Notes: generated by a model from the letters alone, not told the origin. DNA of 36,687 nucleotides from an uncultured Prevotella sp. (GCA_900547005.1 URER01000024.1:1-36687); one strand, 5' to 3'. Shown: positions 25,168-33,897, numbered from the stretch's first letter. Program-made: numbers and translations.

Positions 25168-26214
25168 ATGGAATTGGTTAATCCTATATTGACAATAACC
25201 GGTTCGGACAGTACAGGAGGTTCTGGTGTGCAGGCTGATATTAAGGCTATATCAGCCCTTGGCGGTTATGCCGTGTCGGCAATCACGTCGATAACCGTTC
25301 AGAATACTCTCGGAATACAGCAGTTTTATGATATTCCCGCAGAGATAGTGCTGGGACAGATAGAAGCCATCATCAACGATATTCAGCCACAGGTGGTGAA
25401 AATCGGAATGATAAGGCGGGTGGATGTGATAGCTGCCGTAACGACGGCACTGCTTAAGTATAAACCTTCGCAGATAGTTTACGACCCGGTGGTGTTTTCG
25501 AGTCTCGGCGACGAACTGATGTCCGAGGATGTGCTGTCGCAAGTGAAGCATCGGCTTCTGCCTCTTTGCTCACTTGTAATCGTTAAGAAACACGATGCGG
25601 AGTATATTCTTCGTAGGCAGATAAACACAGAAGACGATATGCGGGTGGCGAAAGACGATTTGAAAGCCTTCGGATGCCGCGAGGTGCTGATAACCGATGA
25701 GGCCCATTCGCATGGATTGGGCAACTCTTTGGCTTCTACGATAGCGGTGTTTCTGAGCCGTGGCGAGACAATAGAAAAGGCGGTGGATGATGCCCGCAGA
25801 TATATGGTGCAGCAGACGGCGCGCCTTTCGGGTATAAGCGGCCGAAGTAGCGAACTGTACAGCGAGTTCACCGAAGCCGTGTCTGAGCACTATATGACTA
25901 ACAGTGATGTGGCGTTCTATGCCGACTGCCTGAATGTAAGCAGCCGTTATCTTGCCCAGGTTACGCGGCGCATTGCCGGCAAGTCGCCCAAGAATATCAT
26001 TGACGAGTATCTTGTGGGTAGGATAGAGACTGCACTCATGACGACGGACAAGACCGTTCAGGAGATTGCATACGAGTTCGGCTTCTCGTCGCAGGCACAC
26101 TTCGCCAAATTCTTTAAGAAGATGAGAGGGATTGCTCCAAGTAGTTTCAGGAAAAGCCCCCTCCGACTCCCCCAAGGGGGAGAGTTCCAACAGGATGAAG
26201 AGTCTTTTAAATGA
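25168..26214 (+). CDS. ThiD-like (degenerate kinase) domain fused to AraC-type DNA-binding domain
   Basis: 348 residues. Residues 7-215 align with hydroxymethylpyrimidine kinase ThiD: ILTITGSDSTGGSGVQADIK, then VQNTLGIQ, VVKIGMI (77-82), IVYDPVV (103-109). The late active site is broken: ThiD's THGTGC is SHGLGN here (GLGN at 183-186), its PNLPEA is KKHDAE (140-145), and roughly 30 residues normally between VLxKGGH and THGTGC are missing. Residues 245-329 are an AraC/XylS double helix-turn-helix, ending in IAYEFGFSSQAHFAKFFKK. I infer a transcription factor using a dead kinase fold as sensor. Its place between pyridoxal kinase and pdxS-pdxT suggests it senses a B6 vitamer, or HMP as the alternative. 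The last 18 residues (from PLRLPQGG) are encoded by a repeat element. Confidence 0.88.
   Translation: MELVNPILTITGSDSTGGSGVQADIKAISALGGYAVSAITSITVQNTLGIQQFYDIPAEIVLGQIEAIINDIQPQVVKIGMIRRVDVIAAVTTALLKYKPSQIVYDPVVFSSLGDELMSEDVLSQVKHRLLPLCSLVIVKKHDAEYILRRQINTEDDMRVAKDDLKAFGCREVLITDEAHSHGLGNSLASTIAVFLSRGETIEKAVDDARRYMVQQTARLSGISGRSSELYSEFTEAVSEHYMTNSDVAFYADCLNVSSRYLAQVTRRIAGKSPKNIIDEYLVGRIETALMTTDKTVQEIAYEFGFSSQAHFAKFFKKMRGIAPSSFRKSPLRLPQGGEFQQDEESFK
26157..26188. repeat. CTCCCCC/GGGGGAG palindrome inside the 3' end of the regulator gene
   Basis: CTCCCCC-AA-GGGGGAG with CCCCCTCCGA before it. I recall such GC-rich palindromes as common Bacteroidota intergenic repeats. Here it lies in frame and supplies the end of the ThiD-AraC protein, past the AraC domain. 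Confidence 0.55.
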
Positions 26215-26266
26215 AGAATGAAGAGTGAAGAATTCATTAGCAACAAAGCTGTTGTCTGAACTCCTG

Positions 26267-26306
26267 AACTCCCGTCTCCTGTCTCCTTTAAAAACTCCCG
26301 TCTCCT
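26267..26306. repeat. Direct repeat AACTCCCGTCTCCT upstream of pdxS
   Basis: Two identical 14-bp copies start at 26267 and 26293 (period 26), 35-75 bases before the pdxS start. A shorter GTCTCCTTT lies between. They could be operator sites for the neighbouring AraC-type regulator, or low-complexity repeat. The rest of 26215-26340 shows only GAAGA-rich sequence. Confidence 0.4.
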
Positions 26307-26340
26307 TAGAAAATATAAATCTCAATAAATAAATACAACA

Positions 26341-27216
26341 ATGACAGAAAACAGACAAACATTGAACAGAAATCTCGCCCAGATGTTGAAGGGCGGTGTT
26401 ATCATGGACGTTACAACTCCGGAGCAGGCCCGTATTGCTGAGGCTGCCGGTGCGTGCGCCGTTATGGCACTGGAGCGCATTCCTGCCGACATCCGTGCAG
26501 CAGGTGGCGTATCACGTATGAGTGATCCGAAGATGATTAAGGGTATTCAGGAAGCAGTTTCTATTCCGGTAATGGCAAAGTGCCGTATCGGTCATTTTGC
26601 AGAGGCGCAGATTCTTCAGGCTATCGAGATTGACTATATCGACGAGAGCGAGGTGCTTTCTCCGGCCGATGATGTTTATCATATCAACAAGAACGAGTTT
26701 GATGTTCCGTTCGTTTGCGGTGCAAAGAACCTCAGCGAGGCACTCCGTCGTATCGCCGAAGGCGCAACAATGATTCGTACAAAGGGCGAGCCGGGAACAG
26801 GTGATGTTGTTCAGGCTGTCCGTCACATGAGAATGATGCAGAGCGAGATGCGTCGTCTGACAAGCATGAGCGAAGATGAGCTGTTCGAGGCAGCAAAGCA
26901 GATGCAGGCACCTTACGACCTTGTGAAGTATGTACACGACAACGGAAAGCTGCCGGTTGTGAACTTCGCAGCAGGTGGTGTGGCTACCCCGGCCGACGCA
27001 GCTCTTATGATGCAGCTCGGAGCAGAAGGCGTATTCGTTGGTTCCGGTATCTTCAAGAGCGGGAATCCGGCAAAGCGCGCTGCTGCTATCGTGAAGGCGG
27101 TAACCAACTATACTGATGCTAAGATGATTGCCGAGCTTTCAGAAGACCTCGGTGAGGCTATGGTCGGAATCAATGAGCAGGAAATAGAGTTGCTCATGGC
27201 TGAACGTGGAAAGTAA
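26341..27216 (+). CDS. pdxS: Pyridoxal 5'-phosphate synthase, PdxS subunit
   Basis: 291 residues. Condenses ribose 5-phosphate, glyceraldehyde 3-phosphate and PdxT-supplied ammonia to PLP. The beta/alpha barrel shows LKGGVIMDVTTPEQARIAE with Asp23, VMAKCRIGHFAEAQ with the substrate-binding Lys80, then GAKNLSEALRRIAEGATMI and TKGEPGTG with the second lysine, and FAAGGVATPADAALM for the phosphate site. Length is typical. pdxT follows after 4 bases. The direct repeats upstream and the ThiD-AraC gene suggest control by that regulator. Confidence 0.97.
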   Translation: MTENRQTLNRNLAQMLKGGVIMDVTTPEQARIAEAAGACAVMALERIPADIRAAGGVSRMSDPKMIKGIQEAVSIPVMAKCRIGHFAEAQILQAIEIDYIDESEVLSPADDVYHINKNEFDVPFVCGAKNLSEALRRIAEGATMIRTKGEPGTGDVVQAVRHMRMMQSEMRRLTSMSEDELFEAAKQMQAPYDLVKYVHDNGKLPVVNFAAGGVATPADAALMMQLGAEGVFVGSGIFKSGNPAKRAAAIVKAVTNYTDAKMIAELSEDLGEAMVGINEQEIELLMAERGK

Positions 27217-27220
27217 GGTG

Positions 27221-27799
27221 ATGAAAATCGCAGTATTAGCTTTACAAGGTGCGTTCATAGAACATGAACAGATGCTTGCGCGTCTCGGCGTTGAAACGTT
27301 CGAGGTGCGCCAGCTTTCAGATTGGAATCAGCATAAGGATGGACTGATAATTCCTGGAGGCGAGAGCACAACTCAGATAAAACTCCTGCATGAATTGGGT
27401 CTTTTTGAGCCGATACGCAAGGCAATCAACGAAGGGTTACCTGTGTTCGGAACCTGTGCCGGACTAATCATCCTTGCCGAAAACGTGGTGGGAGAGCCGG
27501 ATGTTAAGCGTCTGGCAACCATGAATGTAGAGGTGAGTCGCAACGCTTATGGTCGTCAGCTTGGTAGTTTCTATACCGAATCGGTTGTCGAGGGAGTAGG
27601 AGATGATGTTCCGATGACGTTTATCCGTGCCCCATATATAAATAAGGTGTTGAGCGATGACTGTTCGGTCTTGGCTGAGATTGATGGACATATTGTCGCG
27701 GCGAGACAAGGAAAGCAGTTAGTTACGGCTTTCCATCCCGAACTGAATGATGATGTTCGCATTCACAAATACTTTATAGAAAAGGTCGTAAACGCTTAG
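27221..27799 (+). CDS. pdxT: Pyridoxal 5'-phosphate synthase, glutaminase subunit PdxT
   Basis: 192 residues from ATG 27221 (MKIAVLALQGAFIEH). The frame is open from 27206, but the shorter form matches the family and has GGTG before it. Class I glutamine amidotransferase: the oxyanion stretch GLIIPGGESTT, then nucleophile Cys79 (VFGTCAGLIIL), and His172-Glu174 (AFHPEL) complete the triad. It makes ammonia for PdxS in a 12+12 complex. The stop codon lies in the loop region of its own terminator. Confidence 0.96.
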   Translation: MKIAVLALQGAFIEHEQMLARLGVETFEVRQLSDWNQHKDGLIIPGGESTTQIKLLHELGLFEPIRKAINEGLPVFGTCAGLIILAENVVGEPDVKRLATMNVEVSRNAYGRQLGSFYTESVVEGVGDDVPMTFIRAPYINKVLSDDCSVLAEIDGHIVAARQGKQLVTAFHPELNDDVRIHKYFIEKVVNA

Positions 27800-27812
27800 T
27801 TTACGACCTTTT
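27780..27812 (+). terminator. Terminator overlapping the pdxT stop
   Basis: A perfect 14-bp stem, AAAAGGTCGTAAAC (27780-27793) with its complement (27799-27812), has a 5-base loop (GCTTA). It is followed by CTTTTAT. The left arm encodes the last pdxT codons and the loop contains most of the TAG stop. Confidence 0.88.
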
Positions 27813-27926
27813 CTTTTATATGCACTTCTCGTGAAAATGTGAAAATGCAGAATATCTTGTAGGAAAGCACGTTTCTTGGTAAATTATTTTTAATACTTAA
27901 TATATCGCTATATGGAATTAATTTCT

Positions 27927-27934
27927 TATCTTTG
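27927..27934 (+). promoter_or_regulatory. -7 box for the ileS operon
   Basis: TATCTTTG followed by CAC, about 40 bases before the ileS ATG. Strong match to TAnnTTTG; no clear -33 TTG. No T-box-like leader is visible. Confidence 0.7.
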
Positions 27935-27972
27935 CACCTTATTAAATATAAACGCATAAACGCAGAGAAATT

Positions 27973-30900
27973 ATGGCTAAGAAGTTTGCCGAACATAATG
28001 GTCTTAGTATGACCGCTATAAACAATGAGGTTTTAGCTGATTGGAAGAAGAATGACATCTTCCATAAAAGTATAGATGAGCGTGAAGGGTGTCCACAGTT
28101 CGTATTCTTTGAAGGACCTCCTTCGGCAAACGGACACCCCGGTATTCACCATGTGCTTGCCCGTTCTATCAAAGACACATTCAATAGATATAAGACGATG
28201 AAGGGCTGTCAGGTTTTCCGTAAGGCCGGTTGGGATACTCACGGACTGCCTGTGGAACTTGGCGTGGAGAAAGAATTAGGCATAACGAAGGCAGATATAG
28301 ATAATAAAGAGTCGAAGAAATATATTTCCGTAGGTGATTATAACCGCAAATGTCGTGAGAATGTTATGAAGTTTACGGCCGAGTGGCGTAAAATGACAGA
28401 GACAATGGGCTATTTTGTAGACCTTGACCATCCGTATATTACATACGACAATAAATATATAGAGACCCTTTGGTGGTTGCTTCGTCAGCTTTACGATAAA
28501 GGATTGCTCTATAAAGGATATACAATACAGCCATATTCTCCTGCTGCGGGTACCGGACTTTCAAGCCACGAGCTTAATCAGCCCGGTTGCTATCGAGACG
28601 TAAAAGACACGACTGCTACGGCATTGTTTGCTATCGATACAGATAAGAACGATGCTGTTACCTCATTGCTTACCGCATGGGGCAAGCCTTACTTCGCTGC
28701 TTGGACAACCACTCCGTGGACACTCGGATCTAATACTGCACTGTGTGTTGGTCCGAAAATTGACTATGTGGCCGTAAGAACATACAATCCGTATAATGGT
28801 GAGAAGATAACGGTAGTGATGGCGGAAGCCCGCATCAACGCATATCTTGCTCCGGAAGGTAAGATAACCGACGGCGAAGAATTGCCGGAATATAATAAAG
28901 GTGATAAGTTTGTACCTTATAAGGTCATCGCCCATTATAAGGGAACAGACCTTGAAGGCATGAAATACAAACAACTGATGCCGTGGGTGAAGCCTTCTGC
29001 AAAGGTTGACGAGAACGCAGCAGACTTTATCAAGGCATACGCTGAGGCTCATCCTGAGAAAGTTTTCGATGGAGAGAATGGCAAGGATAAGTTTGTTGAG
29101 ATGGAGGAGTGTGCTTTCCGCGTTATCCTCGGCGACTATGTTACAACCGAAGACGGTACGGGTATTGTTCATATCGCTCCGACATTTGGTGCAGATGATG
29201 CTAAGGTGGCACGCGATGCCAATATACCGTCGCTTTTCCTTATAAATAAGAAAGGTGAGACACGCCCGATGGTAGACCTTGAAGGCAAGTATTACGAGAT
29301 AGAAGAACTTGATGATAACTTCGTGTCGGCTTGTGTAGATAAGGCTCTGTATGGTCGTCACGCAGGCGATTACGTGAAGAACGCCTACGACCCGAAGTTC
29401 AATGTGAATGGCTATGACGAGAAGGCTGCAAGCAAGGCGGAAGACCTTAACATAGTTATCTGTATGGAAATGAAGCAGGAAGGTACGGCTTGGAAGATAG
29501 AAAAGCACGTGCACAACTATCCGCATTGCTGGCGAACTGACAAGCCGGTGCTTTATTATCCGCTCGATTCTTGGTTCATCCGTTCTACAGCCATGAAGGC
29601 GCGTATGGTAGAGCTCAATAAGACTATCAACTGGCAGCCTGAAAGTACGGGTACCGGACGCTTCGGAAACTGGCTGGAGAATCTTAATGACTGGAATCTC
29701 TCGCGCTCACGTTTCTGGGGAACTCCGCTGCCGATATGGCGCAATGAGGATGGTGATGAAATCTGCATATCGTCTCTCGAAGAACTTTACAATGAGATAG
29801 AGAAGTCTGTCAAAGCCGGTGTCATGGCATCTAATCCGCTTAAGGATAAAGGATTTGTGCCGGGCGACTACTCGCAGGAGAACTACGACAAGATAGATTT
29901 GCACCGTCCATACGTGGATGATATAATACTCGTAAGCGACAGTGGTAAGGCAATGAAACGCGAAGCCGACCTCATCGATGTTTGGTTTGATAGTGGTTCG
30001 ATGCCATACGCACAGATACACTATCCGTTCGAGAACCGTGATGCGATAGACAAGGGACTTGCTTTCCCGGCTGATTTCATCAACGAGGGCGTTGACCAGA
30101 CACGCGGATGGTTCTTCACATTGCACGCCATAGCTACTATGGTGTTCGATTCTGTGGCTTTCAAAAACGTTATCTCTTCCGGTCTTGTGCTCGATTCAAA
30201 AGGCAACAAGATGAGTAAGCACGTGGGAAATGTGATAGACCCGTTTGAGATGATGGAGAAGTATGGGGCAGACCCGGTTCGCTTCTACATGATGACAAAC
30301 TCGGAGCCGTGGGATAATCTTAAATTTGACCCGCTTGGAGTGAAAGAAACACTTAGCAAGTTCTTTGGAACATTGTATAATACATATTCATTCTTCGCGC
30401 TTTATGCTAATGTCGATGGCTTCGATACTGAGGCCGAACAGGTTGAGTTCTCAAAGCGTCCGGAGATTGACCGCTGGATACTTTCTTGTCTGCACACCCT
30501 TATAACGAAGGTTGACAAGGAACTCGCATCGTACGATCCAACACGTGCCGGCCGCTTGATAGAGACATTTGTCAATGATAACTTGTCTAACTGGTATGTT
30601 CGTTTGAGCCGTAACCGCTTCTGGGGCAAGGAGATGAGCGAAGATAAGTTAAGCGCTTATCAAACACTTTATACTTGTTTGATGACGGTTTCCAAACTGC
30701 TTGCGCCGTTTGCCCCGTTCTTCTCAGACCGTCTTTATAAAGATCTCGGTGGTGAGATGCTTAGTGTTCATCTTGAGAAATATCCGGAATGTGATGCTGC
30801 TTGCATTGATGAAGACCTTGAAAAGCGTATGAAGATGGCGCAGGATATAACATCTATGGTGCTTGCTTTGCGTCGTAAGGTGAATATTAAGGTTCGTCAG

Positions 30901-31545
30901 CCGTTACAGAAGATAATGATTCCGGCCGTGGATGCAGAGCAGAAGCGACATATTGAGGCTGTAAAGGCACTTATCTTGAATGAGGTTAATGTTAAGGAAC
31001 TTGATTTTGTGGAAGGCTCCGGCATACTCGTTAAGAAGGTGAAGTGTAACTTCCGCACTATGGGTAAGAAGTTTGGAAAGCTTATGAAGGGCATCGCAGC
31101 ACAGATGACAGCCCTTGAGAAAGAGCAAATTGCAGACTTTGAAGCTACTGGCTCTATAGTCTTGAATGTTGAAGGACAAGATGTTACGGTTGATTTAGCC
31201 GATGTTGAGATTATCAGCGAGGATATTCCGGGATGGCTTGTGGCTAACGAGGGCAACTTGACCGTTGCGCTTGAGGTCGAACTTACAGATGAATTGCGTA
31301 ATGAAGGTATGGCACGCGAGTTGATAAACCGTGTCCAAAATATCCGAAAGAAGAACGGTTTCGAGATTATAGACCGTATAAATGTAACCATAACGCCTAA
31401 TGACCAGGTGGCAACCGCGTTGGAAAGCTATGCTGATTACATTAAGACGCAGGTGCTTGCCGATAGCATTGAGCTTGCCGATAACGGAGGTGTAGAAACT
31501 CCGTTCGATGAGTTTACGCTCAATATACAGGTTGATAAAGCGTAA
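27973..31545 (+). CDS. ileS: Isoleucyl-tRNA synthetase
   Basis: 1190 residues. Class I synthetase that charges tRNA-Ile. The HIGH-type motif is GPPSANGHPGIHH (48-60). GWDTHGLPVELGVEKELGI and the editing domain (TTPWTLGSNTALCVG, then GTGIVHIAPTFGADDAKVA) follow. NEGVDQTRGWFFTLHAIA precedes KMSKHVGN (746-753), where the usual last Ser of KMSKS is His. The C-terminal half holds the anticodon-binding helices and an extended tail. The length and sequence style fit the larger eukaryote-like IleRS class found in many Bacteroidota. First gene of the operon ileS, dksA-like, lspA, DUF4296 and possibly nadC. Confidence 0.96.
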   Translation: MAKKFAEHNGLSMTAINNEVLADWKKNDIFHKSIDEREGCPQFVFFEGPPSANGHPGIHHVLARSIKDTFNRYKTMKGCQVFRKAGWDTHGLPVELGVEKELGITKADIDNKESKKYISVGDYNRKCRENVMKFTAEWRKMTETMGYFVDLDHPYITYDNKYIETLWWLLRQLYDKGLLYKGYTIQPYSPAAGTGLSSHELNQPGCYRDVKDTTATALFAIDTDKNDAVTSLLTAWGKPYFAAWTTTPWTLGSNTALCVGPKIDYVAVRTYNPYNGEKITVVMAEARINAYLAPEGKITDGEELPEYNKGDKFVPYKVIAHYKGTDLEGMKYKQLMPWVKPSAKVDENAADFIKAYAEAHPEKVFDGENGKDKFVEMEECAFRVILGDYVTTEDGTGIVHIAPTFGADDAKVARDANIPSLFLINKKGETRPMVDLEGKYYEIEELDDNFVSACVDKALYGRHAGDYVKNAYDPKFNVNGYDEKAASKAEDLNIVICMEMKQEGTAWKIEKHVHNYPHCWRTDKPVLYYPLDSWFIRSTAMKARMVELNKTINWQPESTGTGRFGNWLENLNDWNLSRSRFWGTPLPIWRNEDGDEICISSLEELYNEIEKSVKAGVMASNPLKDKGFVPGDYSQENYDKIDLHRPYVDDIILVSDSGKAMKREADLIDVWFDSGSMPYAQIHYPFENRDAIDKGLAFPADFINEGVDQTRGWFFTLHAIATMVFDSVAFKNVISSGLVLDSKGNKMSKHVGNVIDPFEMMEKYGADPVRFYMMTNSEPWDNLKFDPLGVKETLSKFFGTLYNTYSFFALYANVDGFDTEAEQVEFSKRPEIDRWILSCLHTLITKVDKELASYDPTRAGRLIETFVNDNLSNWYVRLSRNRFWGKEMSEDKLSAYQTLYTCLMTVSKLLAPFAPFFSDRLYKDLGGEMLSVHLEKYPECDAACIDEDLEKRMKMAQDITSMVLALRRKVNIKVRQPLQKIMIPAVDAEQKRHIEAVKALILNEVNVKELDFVEGSGILVKKVKCNFRTMGKKFGKLMKGIAAQMTALEKEQIADFEATGSIVLNVEGQDVTVDLADVEIISEDIPGWLVANEGNLTVALEVELTDELRNEGMARELINRVQNIRKKNGFEIIDRINVTITPNDQVATALESYADYIKTQVLADSIELADNGGVETPFDEFTLNIQVDKA

Positions 31546-31582
31546 TCTTTACAAGAATTGTTGAACCAATTAATATCTAAAT

Positions 31583-31963
31583 ATGGCAGAGAAAACACGT
31601 TACAATGATGAGGAGCTTGAAGAGTTCCGCGTTATTATTAATGAGAAGTTGAAGAATACGCGTGAGGACTATGCAGCAACTATGCGAGTACTCATGAATC
31701 AGGATTCAAACGATGTTGATGATACTTCACCAACATATAAAGCGTTAGAGGAAGGCAGCTCAACGCAGACTAAGGAAGAACTCGTGCAGATGGCACAACG
31801 CCAGCAAAAGTTCATCCAGGGACTCGAAGCTGCCCTTGTACGCATAAAGAATAAAACATACGGAATAGACCGCATTACGGGCGAGCTGATTCCAAAGGAG
31901 CGCCTGCGTGCTGTTCCTCATGCCACCCTTAGCGTGGCATCGAAGAATGCAAGGAAAAAATAG
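31583..31963 (+). CDS. DksA/TraR-family protein without zinc cysteines
   Basis: 126 residues. It starts with a long charged helix (YNDEELEEFRVIINEKLKN), then a DksA-like hairpin region (DDTSPTYKALEEGSST) and the family tail YGIDRITGELIPKERLRAVP then HATLS. DksA proteins usually have four, or at least one or two, zinc cysteines around this tail; Bacteroidota homologues as I recall them read YGICRxTG. This one has no cysteine at all, and Asp replaces the last one. It would bind RNA polymerase's secondary channel and respond with ppGpp if it acts like DksA. It is 37 bases after ileS and 3 bases before lspA. Confidence 0.85.
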   Translation: MAEKTRYNDEELEEFRVIINEKLKNTREDYAATMRVLMNQDSNDVDDTSPTYKALEEGSSTQTKEELVQMAQRQQKFIQGLEAALVRIKNKTYGIDRITGELIPKERLRAVPHATLSVASKNARKK

Positions 31964-31966
31964 AAA

Positions 31967-32614
31967 ATGAAAATAGGCAGGGGAGCGTATGTCTCCATTA
32001 TTATTGCCGTGCTTCTTGTCATCGATCAGGTGATAAAGATAACGGTAAAACTTAATATGTGTCTTGGTGAAGAGATAAGAATAGCCGATTGGTTTCTTAT
32101 CAAGTTCATTGAGAACAATGGTATGGCGTGGGGAATGGAACTGGGAAGCAAGATGTTTCTCAGTCTGTTCCGTATCGTTGCTGTCATAGCTATCGCGTGG
32201 TATCTTTTACGTCTAATAAAGGAAAAAGTCGGTTACGGCTACCTCGCAGTTGTGGCTATGATATGGGCCGGTGCTGTGGGCAACATCTTTGATTCCTTGT
32301 TTTATGGACAGATATTTACGGAATCAACGTTTTATTCCGCTTCTGTCTTGACAGATTTTGGTGCCGGTTATGCGCCAATTCTTATGGGTAAGGTGGTGGA
32401 TATGTTTTATTTCCCCATTATAAATACTATCTTACCTGATTGGATTCCTTTCTGGGGTGGAGAACATTTCGTGTTCTTCTCGCCGATATTCAACTTTGCT
32501 GATGCTTGTATTTCTGTGGGAGTGATAACAATGTTGTTATTCTTCCGCAAACGGCTTGATGCTGATTTGTCGCATAAAGATACAACGACAACGTCTTCTG
32601 ATGAAAACAAATAA
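31967..32614 (+). CDS. lspA: Lipoprotein signal peptidase (signal peptidase II)
   Basis: 215 residues. Cleaves the signal peptide of prolipoproteins in the inner membrane. Four hydrophobic segments are visible (about 8-22, 62-82, 91-108, 180-194). Catalytic aspartates are Asp145 (GKVVDMFYF) and Asp179 (FNFADACIS); FIENNGMAWG and GNIFDS are the other conserved motifs. A stretch of about 30 residues between GNIFDS and VVD is longer than in E. coli, as in other Bacteroidota. This window encodes at least three lipoproteins that would be its substrates. Confidence 0.95.
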   Translation: MKIGRGAYVSIIIAVLLVIDQVIKITVKLNMCLGEEIRIADWFLIKFIENNGMAWGMELGSKMFLSLFRIVAVIAIAWYLLRLIKEKVGYGYLAVVAMIWAGAVGNIFDSLFYGQIFTESTFYSASVLTDFGAGYAPILMGKVVDMFYFPIINTILPDWIPFWGGEHFVFFSPIFNFADACISVGVITMLLFFRKRLDADLSHKDTTTTSSDENK

Positions 32615-32627
32615 GAAGGAAAGGGCT

Positions 32628-33686
32628 ATGAAGCGATTACTTACATATATTTTTGCTGCATTTACGGCTATACTGATGTTTTCGTGTAAGCCCTCTGTTC
32701 CGTCGGATTATATACAGCCAGGTGACATGGAGGCTATACTCTATGATTACCATATCGCCATGTCTATGGCAGAACTCAATGCCAATGCCGGTCAGAACAC
32801 AGAGTCAATGGCTGTCAGACAACAGGCTTATAAGTTGGCGGTACTAAAAGAACATGGCGTTACGGAAGCGCAATTTGAAAGTTCTCTAAAGTATTATATG
32901 CGCCATACCGAACGAATGCACGATATGTATGAGGCACTTTCCGAGCGTTTGCAGAGTGAGTCTTCTGCTATGGGAACTGGCGGTGATGCTGGTTATAGAC
33001 GAATTTTGACTGCCAATGGCGACTCTGCCGATGTCTGGACCGGCGACAGAGCATTGCTGTTGATGGCTGATGAGCCTTACAACAAGAGTTCTTTTGCCTT
33101 TAAGGCTGACACAGCATTCCATAAGGGCGACCGTTTGCAGTTGAGTTTCCAGACACAATATATAGTGCAGGAAGGCTCTCGTGATGCTGTCGTATTATTG
33201 ACAGTTAAGTTTGCCAACGACAGTATTGCTTCCCAGTATCAGCGTGTGAGTAGCAATATGCGACAATCCATTACTATTGCCGACACCAAGCGGGTGGGAA
33301 TAAAAGAAGTGAAAGGCTATATGCTTTTCAGCAGAGGCATTAATAATCCTTCGTCAACGCTGAAGCTCCTGTTTGTTTCCGACATCCAACTCTTGAGAAT
33401 ACACACCAAAGAGTCCGTAGATTCGAAGGCAAAAACCGACTCTGTCAAAACGGAGAATGGTCCCGGAGTGATGAATGTTGCACCCGAATTGAAGACAAAC
33501 AGGCCTTCAACTCCTGTTAAGGATATTGATACGCATGAGCAATCAATTGACAAACCGGCGAATATCAGGCAGGGAAGACCCGTAAATGCACCGCGTTTGT
33601 CGGAGCGTCGAGTGATTAAACGCCCGGAACTCACAGATAAGCCATCTGGCGACAGGTTGCCTTCAAGACCACTACGTAGGCAATAA
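32628..33686 (+). CDS. DUF4296 domain lipoprotein
   Basis: 352 residues from ATG 32628, which has AGGAAAGG before it; the frame is open from 32556 but that part overlaps lspA. Signal MKRLLTYIFAAFTAILMFSC with Cys20 as the lipidated residue. DUF4296 follows: DYIQPGDMEAILYDYHIAMS, then helix-rich sequence with AVLKEHGVTEAQFESSLKYY. Residues about 130-270 are beta-rich. The last 80 residues are Pro/Arg/Lys-rich and probably disordered. The gene sits 13 bases after lspA, a usual Bacteroidota neighbour. Function unknown. Confidence 0.88.
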   Translation: MKRLLTYIFAAFTAILMFSCKPSVPSDYIQPGDMEAILYDYHIAMSMAELNANAGQNTESMAVRQQAYKLAVLKEHGVTEAQFESSLKYYMRHTERMHDMYEALSERLQSESSAMGTGGDAGYRRILTANGDSADVWTGDRALLLMADEPYNKSSFAFKADTAFHKGDRLQLSFQTQYIVQEGSRDAVVLLTVKFANDSIASQYQRVSSNMRQSITIADTKRVGIKEVKGYMLFSRGINNPSSTLKLLFVSDIQLLRIHTKESVDSKAKTDSVKTENGPGVMNVAPELKTNRPSTPVKDIDTHEQSIDKPANIRQGRPVNAPRLSERRVIKRPELTDKPSGDRLPSRPLRRQ

Positions 33687-33690
33687 GAAT

Positions 33691-33897
33691 ATGAGAAGGG
33701 TAGGGGCGCACTATATAAAGAAAGGTGAAACCACGCTTTCGCAGGGCGTTGTAGAGATAGAGGATGGCCGTGTCGTCAACTATTACACGTTCACGGAAGA
33801 ACTGCCTATGACAGAATGGCTTGGTGGAACGATAGAGTTGAGATATACAGAAGACGGAATTTTACAGGCATTTATAAATAATAAGCTAATATGTTGA
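33691..33897 (+). CDS. Small hypothetical protein (68 aa) overlapping nadC
   Basis: Starts MRRVGAHYIKKGETTLSQG and ends FINNKLIC. It is 4 bases after the DUF4296 gene and overlaps the nadC start by 7 bases, which supports real translation. The strand pattern (GVVEIEDGRVVNYYTF) recalls the first beta-strands of amidohydrolases, which I remember as following DUF4296 genes in some Bacteroidota, so it could be a conserved short protein or a remnant. Function unknown. Confidence 0.65.
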   Translation: MRRVGAHYIKKGETTLSQGVVEIEDGRVVNYYTFTEELPMTEWLGGTIELRYTEDGILQAFINNKLIC

